NCBI RefSeq assembly: GCF_026745355.1
Contig: NC_079210.1
Span: 29,454,218 to 29,518,217 of the forward strand
Direction of reading: 5' to 3'
Length of the DNA stretch: 64,000 nucleotides
From: Beta vulgaris subsp. vulgaris
Taxonomy: Eukaryota > Streptophyta > Magnoliopsida > Caryophyllales > Amaranthaceae
The notes under the pieces were generated by a model. That model was not told the DNA's origin. It made no database searches and saw only the letters and a program-made list of their open reading frames with translations. Every line of letters begins with the position of its first letter. Position 1 is the stretch's first letter. Position numbers and translations under genes: made by a program. Shown in pieces: positions 59,325-64,000 of this stretch.

Positions 59325-59875
59325 ATGCAATTAAGTTTCACCATCAAAGACAAATGGAAACTCTGCACAATTGCTACCATATTTTGCTGCTTAATCCTTA
59401 TCATTTTTCTGAATCAAAGTAACAAAAATGTAAGCTTTTCAAACAATATGCTACCACTTGCTCCATTGCTTGAATCACAGGCACCTCTGTCTAGCATCGT
59501 AGCGCAGCTTCCGCGCCCCTCTTGTCCACCACCTTCCGCAACCAGCGTAATAACAAAAAACCTCGACCCTTTTAATTTTACCTCTATTAGTACCACAGTT
59601 GAACAGCAACCAAACACGACTTTATTAAGTCAAAGAGACAAGCTGAATGTGAGTGTATATAATTTGAAGAAACCAATTATAATGAAGACGAATATTGCTG
59701 GACAGGAATGTGATATGTTTGATGGGAGATGGGTTTACAAGCCAAAAGAAAAGCCTAAATATAATTCAATTAAGTGTCCTTTTATTGAGGAGAAGATGAA
59801 CTGTAGAAAGAATGGGAGGCCAGATTTTGAATATGAGAAGTGGAGATGGGAAGCTAGAGATTGCAAAATACCACT
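59325..59875 (+). CDS. Exon 1 of a second TRICHOME BIREFRINGENCE-LIKE gene (partial)
   Basis: The exon runs from ATG to the donor CCACT|GTAAGA at 59876, in the same phase as exon 1 of the first TBL gene. It encodes 183 full codons: a short tail, a membrane anchor (WKLCTIATIFCCLILIIFLN), a longer Pro/Ser/Thr-rich stem than its paralogue, then the PMR5 N-terminal domain (CDMFDGRWVYKPKEKPKYNS, NGRPDFEYEKWRWEARDC). The open frame runs four more codons into the intron. No exon with the GDS motif occurs before the window ends, so intron 1 is at least 4.1 kb (against 238 bp in the paralogue) or the gene is cut. The exon itself has no damage. Confidence 0.85.
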
Positions 59876-60228
59876 GTAAGAATCTCTATAATTTTATTTT
59901 CATTATTTTCCTTCATCTGGGTATTAAGTTTTACTAAAGCGTCATATATGATATACTAAATACAAATTACTTCTCTTTCTTCGTTAATAAAATTGACATT
60001 AATGTTTTGGAACTATTATTGATGTATCAATTACTGAATTTGATTTTTATTGATGAGTGTGGCTCGTTTGTGGTTAAGAATACTATGTTTGTCTCACACT
60101 CCCGCAGTTTCATCTTAATATACACACTTACACTTTGCGTTCATTTTAACAATGTCAAAGGAACTCACTTTACGAACAAATTTTTTAGATTGAGATAGCT
60201 CAAGCCTTACCAAATATTTCTCATTTTT

Positions 60229-61512
60229 TTACTTTTTGAAATTCTCATTTAACATTAGATTTTTGTCAAACAATTCAAAAATTCTTTTTTCAATATTAGT
60301 TTGAATCCTTTTAAGCCAAGAAATGTGTTCTTTTGCAATTACTAAGACATGTTCATTTTGCTTCAATTTAGTAGACTCATCTTTGCAATCATTTACAGCA
60401 TTAACAATAAAATCAAATAATTGCTCTTTACTTAAAGAATTAAGACGAGATTTAATAGTGTCTATACTTACCTCAAGAGATTCAATCTCTTCGTTAGATT
60501 CGGAAATAGCCATAAGACAAAAGTTAGATTCGGAGTCAGTGTCTCCCCATGCAACAACCATAGCTTTCTTCATGTCAGATCTAGTATAGGAACTATTGTA
60601 TTCCTTGTTCCTATCTTTGCTTCGTTCCCTTCCTTTGCCTTTGTCTTGTTCCCATCGAGGATAATCCTTGATGAAGTGGTCGGGACTGCCACACTTATGA
60701 CAAATACGTTTGTTAGTGTATTTCTTATTTTTACCTTTATAATCTCCATTCTTCATGTTCCTACAAATTCTCTTCGTCAGTTTTCGAGTCGTCGCTTTCA
60801 TCTGCTTTCACGACAATCGACTTCTGTTTTGGCATGTCACCATTCTCAGTGTCCAAGTGTAGCTCGTGAGTCACAATGGAACCAATAAGTTGTTACAGAT
60901 TAAACTTTCTAAAGTCCTTAGTTTCTTGTAAGGCCGTAAACTTAGCCATCCAACGATCCTTAGGAAGACTTCTTAGGATCTTTCGTACATGTTCTCCTGA
61001 TGTAATTTCTTTTCCAAGAGAGGTTAGCTCATTAATGATATTAGTAAATCGTGTAAACATCTCTTGAATGGATTCTTTAGATTTCATTTGGAAAATTAAA
61101 GTTCGTATTGATTGATTAAAAGATCAATCTTTGATCTCTTAACTTCACTCGTACCTTCATGGGTGACTTCAAGAAGATCCCAAATTTGTTTTGGGGTCTT
61201 GCGGTTTTGCATATCATGACACGATTGTGTTCATGAGGTCCAATACCACAATGAAGCAGTTTAATAGCGAGAGCATTCCATTTTTTCGAAATCTTCTTTT
61301 TCGAAATCATTTATGGATTTAGGGATTACCTCATTTTTGTCGTTAGTGGCAGTTACTTCAAAATCGCCTACCTCTATAACTTTCCATACCTGCTAGTTGT
61401 CGGCTTTGATGAAGATCTCCATTCCATTCTTCTAGTAGGTGTAGGACTTGCCATTGAACATCGGTGGCCTCTGAGTAGAGTACCCTTCTTCCAGTTTTTC
61501 TCTAGCATTCAT
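60229..61512 (-). pseudogene. Copia gag remnant (UBN2 type, zinc knuckle)
   Basis: Starting at the ATG at 61512 (MNAREKLEEGYSTQRPPMFN), the minus strand gives a Copia Gag. It passes WKVIEVGDFEV, MKSKESIQEMFTRFTNIINE, HVRKILRSLPKDRWMAKFTA and the knuckle CHKCGSPDHFIKDY near 60700. In that knuckle the last Cys is replaced by Tyr, so zinc binding would be weakened. It continues through an acidic/Ser-rich region to a coiled-coil end at 60229. Frames switch at about 61310, 61130 and 60830. Pol is absent to the left; the remnant meets intron DNA of the TBL gene. Confidence 0.85.
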
Positions 61513-61566
61513 ATTTTCCAAGATCTTGAACTCAATAGGGTTTCCTATATTTTAGAGTTTTCGCTC

Positions 61567-61578
61567 TGATACCAATTC
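61567..61578 (-). promoter_or_regulatory. Primer binding site for initiator Met-tRNA (gag-only Copia)
   Basis: The minus strand reads TGGTATCAGAGC close to the inner edge of the long LTR. This supports the LTR border and the minus orientation. Confidence 0.8.
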
Positions 61579-61579
61579 T

Positions 61580-62959
61580 TGTATAATATGAGCACTATAT
61601 GAGGGGTGAAGGGTGAATTATAGCGAGAGAATAAGCGTAACATTTTATGGAATTAAAAGCTAGCTAGGGAACACACAATGGAAACACAAGACATTTTAGT
61701 GAGGAAAAATTTCCTAGGGCCAATTAGGAAGAAACAACCTCGACCACAAGGAATTTTAACTCAAACTTTCCACTATAATAGCTCAACTACTCTGTTACAA
61801 ACCTATTAATTCTCTAGAGCCACAAGCTAAGTTCCTAAACTCAAGTTCCCAACAATAGTTCCCTCTAATTGTTGTTCCTCTGAAACTTCACTGGAAGTTA
61901 CTTTCACTTTCCCTTTCTCTTGCTTCACTCAAAGCTTTCTCACACTTACATGAGTTCGCTCAAACCCATTAAACAAACAAATATAATTTCTGATAACAAT
62001 GGAAGAGTAAAAATAAAATATCGTAAGTATGAATTCTCTTGGGAACACGGCACCGACACTTAGACAACTTAGGATTTTATGATATGCCAGACACACTTTG
62101 GTGTGACTAATAAAAGTCAGACACAAATTAATCTTGGGATTAGGCGCCTATTATAGTAAGTATCCATGAATTAATTTTTCACTAATTAACCCACTAACCC
62201 CATGATCTCCATTAATTAACTTTGCTTGGGAACTAATAAGCTAACCCACTAACTCACTCAGAACGTGTAACAATGTAAATTAAGTGATAAGTGGTTACTT
62301 GGAGAATAGTTAAATAATTAAAAGTTAATCTAATTTAGGAAAAATAAATTTCCCATTTATTTTAAATAACCCGAAAAGAAAATCAAATTTTATTTTAAAA
62401 AAAATCATGTTATTTAAAATAGGAAAGATAAAATTTTAAAAATAATATATTTTTATTTGTTTTGGAATTAAGATAAAATAATTAAAATCTTTTCCTAACT
62501 AATTCCCTAAAATAGTTGATCTAAGCCTAAATAAACTAGCACTCCTAAAATTTCTTTTAAACACTTAACAATACTTAGGCGCTTAACATTTATTAGATTC
62601 AGGTGTTCCTAATTTAGTTTCTAAGTCAGTTCCCAACTGTAGTTCCTAAGCTGTGCGAGTGTATGTTCCTGTCATGGGAAAATAACTTAGTTCCATTGAA
62701 AATTCAACACCAAACATCTTGTAACTTTACTCAACCTTAACATGAAGAATATAATACACCCTAATGTATTCTAATCTTCATTCCAAGCTTGATTCTTCAT
62801 CTTAGGATTATCTTCACTTCGATCTTGATTAATTCTCCTTTCTTTAATCTTTGATCATGTATTCTCTTTGTTCTTCAATGAATAACCTAGCAACATCACA
62901 CATGAAATAATACAAGTTGTCTTTTGTGGTTAAGTCATCTTCAAAACTTAGGGTCAACA
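61580..62959 (-). repeat. Long 5' LTR of the gag-only Copia remnant
   Basis: Inner edge: the plus strand TGTATAATATGAGC begins beside the primer site. The outer edge is placed at GGGTCAACA (62951-62959), which gives TGTTGACCC on the minus strand. That makes an LTR of about 1.38 kb with TG...CA ends. No second LTR is in the window, so the outer border is inference. It has no coding content, and its layout resembles the solo LTR at 33996-36330. Confidence 0.65.
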
Positions 62960-63264
62960 GAAAGTAACGTAAAATTGATCAATGTGTTCAATAATACAAT
63001 GTTGTCTTTGTATAAAAACATACCCAAAAGAGAAATACTCTCAAGTAGTATGGAATATATCAAAAATGAATATTAGAAGATTTTTAAGAAACATAAGTAA
63101 TATTAAATATTTGATTTAGATGTACAAAGTACCTTATGAAAAAATTTCCTCATTTTACACTTGTAGGTTTTGGTAGGCCAACTGAATTATCAAATTGGTA
63201 TGAGAAAGAAGAGCTCTTAAAAATTAAAAATCATGAGAGAGGGAGAGAGAGCGTAACCCTAGTG
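62960..63264. other. AT-rich DNA, nothing recognised
   Basis: No element ends or coding segments can be supported. A GA microsatellite-like run (63235-63252) precedes the RRM-like remnant. Confidence 0.45.
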
Positions 63265-64000
63265 ATAGAAACTATCTTCAACAATGGCAAACTGTAACTA
63301 GAAGGAAAACAAAGCCAATCTTTCCAACCCGAGCTTCTCGCACACTTTTCATAAACTACCTCTCCCTCTCCACAACCAGTTCAGAAATAGCATCGATCTT
63401 CAAACCCCATGGTACCATTAATTACATGTATATCCTAATCATCTATAAAAGCAGCAACCACAAATGTGCCTTCATCCAATTCCTTTACCCCCAATCTCTC
63501 CTATCTACAATATGGGATGAGAATGGCAGAAAAATATGATAAGCCCCCAGCTTCTCTCCACCATATAAATAATTATCACTTTCCTCCACCCCCCATCTCG
63601 TAACTCACAAATAGAACCTTTTGAAACCTTCCTGCCCTCAAAACTATTCTCTAAGGGACAATAGATCCTATAAAGAAGCTACCTCTTCTACAAAGAATCA
63701 AACCAACAACCAAAAAACCGCATAATACTTTGGAAGTCCTAGAGCCTCTTGAACCCTCATTGCACCATATCCCCTTAGATAAGCCAAATTATCGTCTCCC
63801 TGAACCTTCCACTCACACAATTATGAGCTCGAGAGCTCTGGGAGAAGACATTAAGTAAAACAACCAGGAATTACATGGAGCACTTGACATGGAGGATGAT
63901 TATATCGCGTCTCTAACAAGATCGAAATGCAAGGAGAAAAAGGATGTTTTTCAACAAAGTGTGCTCCATCTCATTATTTTCGATTCCATTGAAGACAAAA
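63265..64000 (+). pseudogene. RNA-recognition-motif remnant, probably LINE ORF1
   Basis: On the plus strand, LQQWQTVTRRKTKPIFP leads into an RRM-like fold signature. RNP2 resembles LFINYLSLST and RNP1 resembles KCAFIQF (near 63455-63475), spaced by about 45 residues. Plant L1-type LINE ORF1 proteins often have this QTVTRRK-RRM arrangement. Stops begin at about 63540, and the rest to the window edge is degenerate. It could instead be a fragment of a cellular RRM gene. Confidence 0.55.

Overview
This is plant nuclear DNA, most likely from a eudicot. The evidence is a spliced TRICHOME BIREFRINGENCE-LIKE (TBL, PMR5/DUF231) gene with GT-AG introns, iMet-tRNA primer sites beside LTRs, and every major class of plant transposable element. 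The sequence alone does not fix the species. Only two host genes are visible, and both are TBL paralogues on the + strand. One is complete (17554-24270, four exons, 435 residues, catalytic GDS and DxxH motifs intact). The other is represented by exon 1 only (59325-59875), and its remaining exons must lie to the right of the window or be lost.

Layout, left to right. (1) 1-570 is a minus-strand LINE fragment, followed by AT-rich and pyrimidine-rich DNA with small tandem repeats. (2) 2463-14907 is a CACTA element with a 3-bp GGA duplication. Its subterminal repeats were hit by an 11-kb Ty3/Gypsy chromovirus (3747-14799, TSD ACAAC) that reads on the minus strand. (3) 15699-16760 is a small LTR element with no coding region. 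(4) 17554-24270 is the complete TBL gene. Its 4.9-kb third intron carries two LINE fragments in opposite orientations. (5) 24408-28511 is a decayed Ty1/Copia element starting 137 bp after the TBL stop, fused to an Athila-like Gypsy remnant up to about 31935. (6) 31936-36973 is old TCGAG-rich DNA holding a Tourist-like MITE and a solo LTR (33996-36330, TSD ATACA). A Mutator-like element with a GC-rich, strand-asymmetric core (34903-36005, 9-bp TSD) sits inside that solo LTR. (7) 36974-47950 is a Tat-lineage Gypsy element with sense gag-pol, a 30-bp tandem array and a spliced antisense reading frame. (8) 49497-53326 is the 3' end of a second chromovirus. (9) 53327-59324 holds an unrecognised spliced-looking remnant, a Stowaway-like MITE, a 100-bp SINE-like insertion and a short Helitron. 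(10) 59325-64000 holds exon 1 of the second TBL gene, a gag-only Copia remnant with a long LTR on the minus strand, and a fragment resembling a LINE ORF1 RNA-recognition motif.

The two TBL genes look like a tandem duplication pushed about 35 kb apart by successive insertions. Insertion order can be read from the nesting: the chromovirus is younger than the CACTA element, the Mutator-like element is younger than the solo LTR, and the Tat element and solo LTR are younger than the TCGAG-rich DNA.

Almost all transposon reading frames are broken. The nature of the damage differs between elements. The chromovirus LTR pair differs mainly by 1-base indels, while the Tat LTR pair differs almost only by substitutions. 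The most unusual coding structure is the Tat antisense frame, which has three exons joined by two short introns with consensus splice sites.
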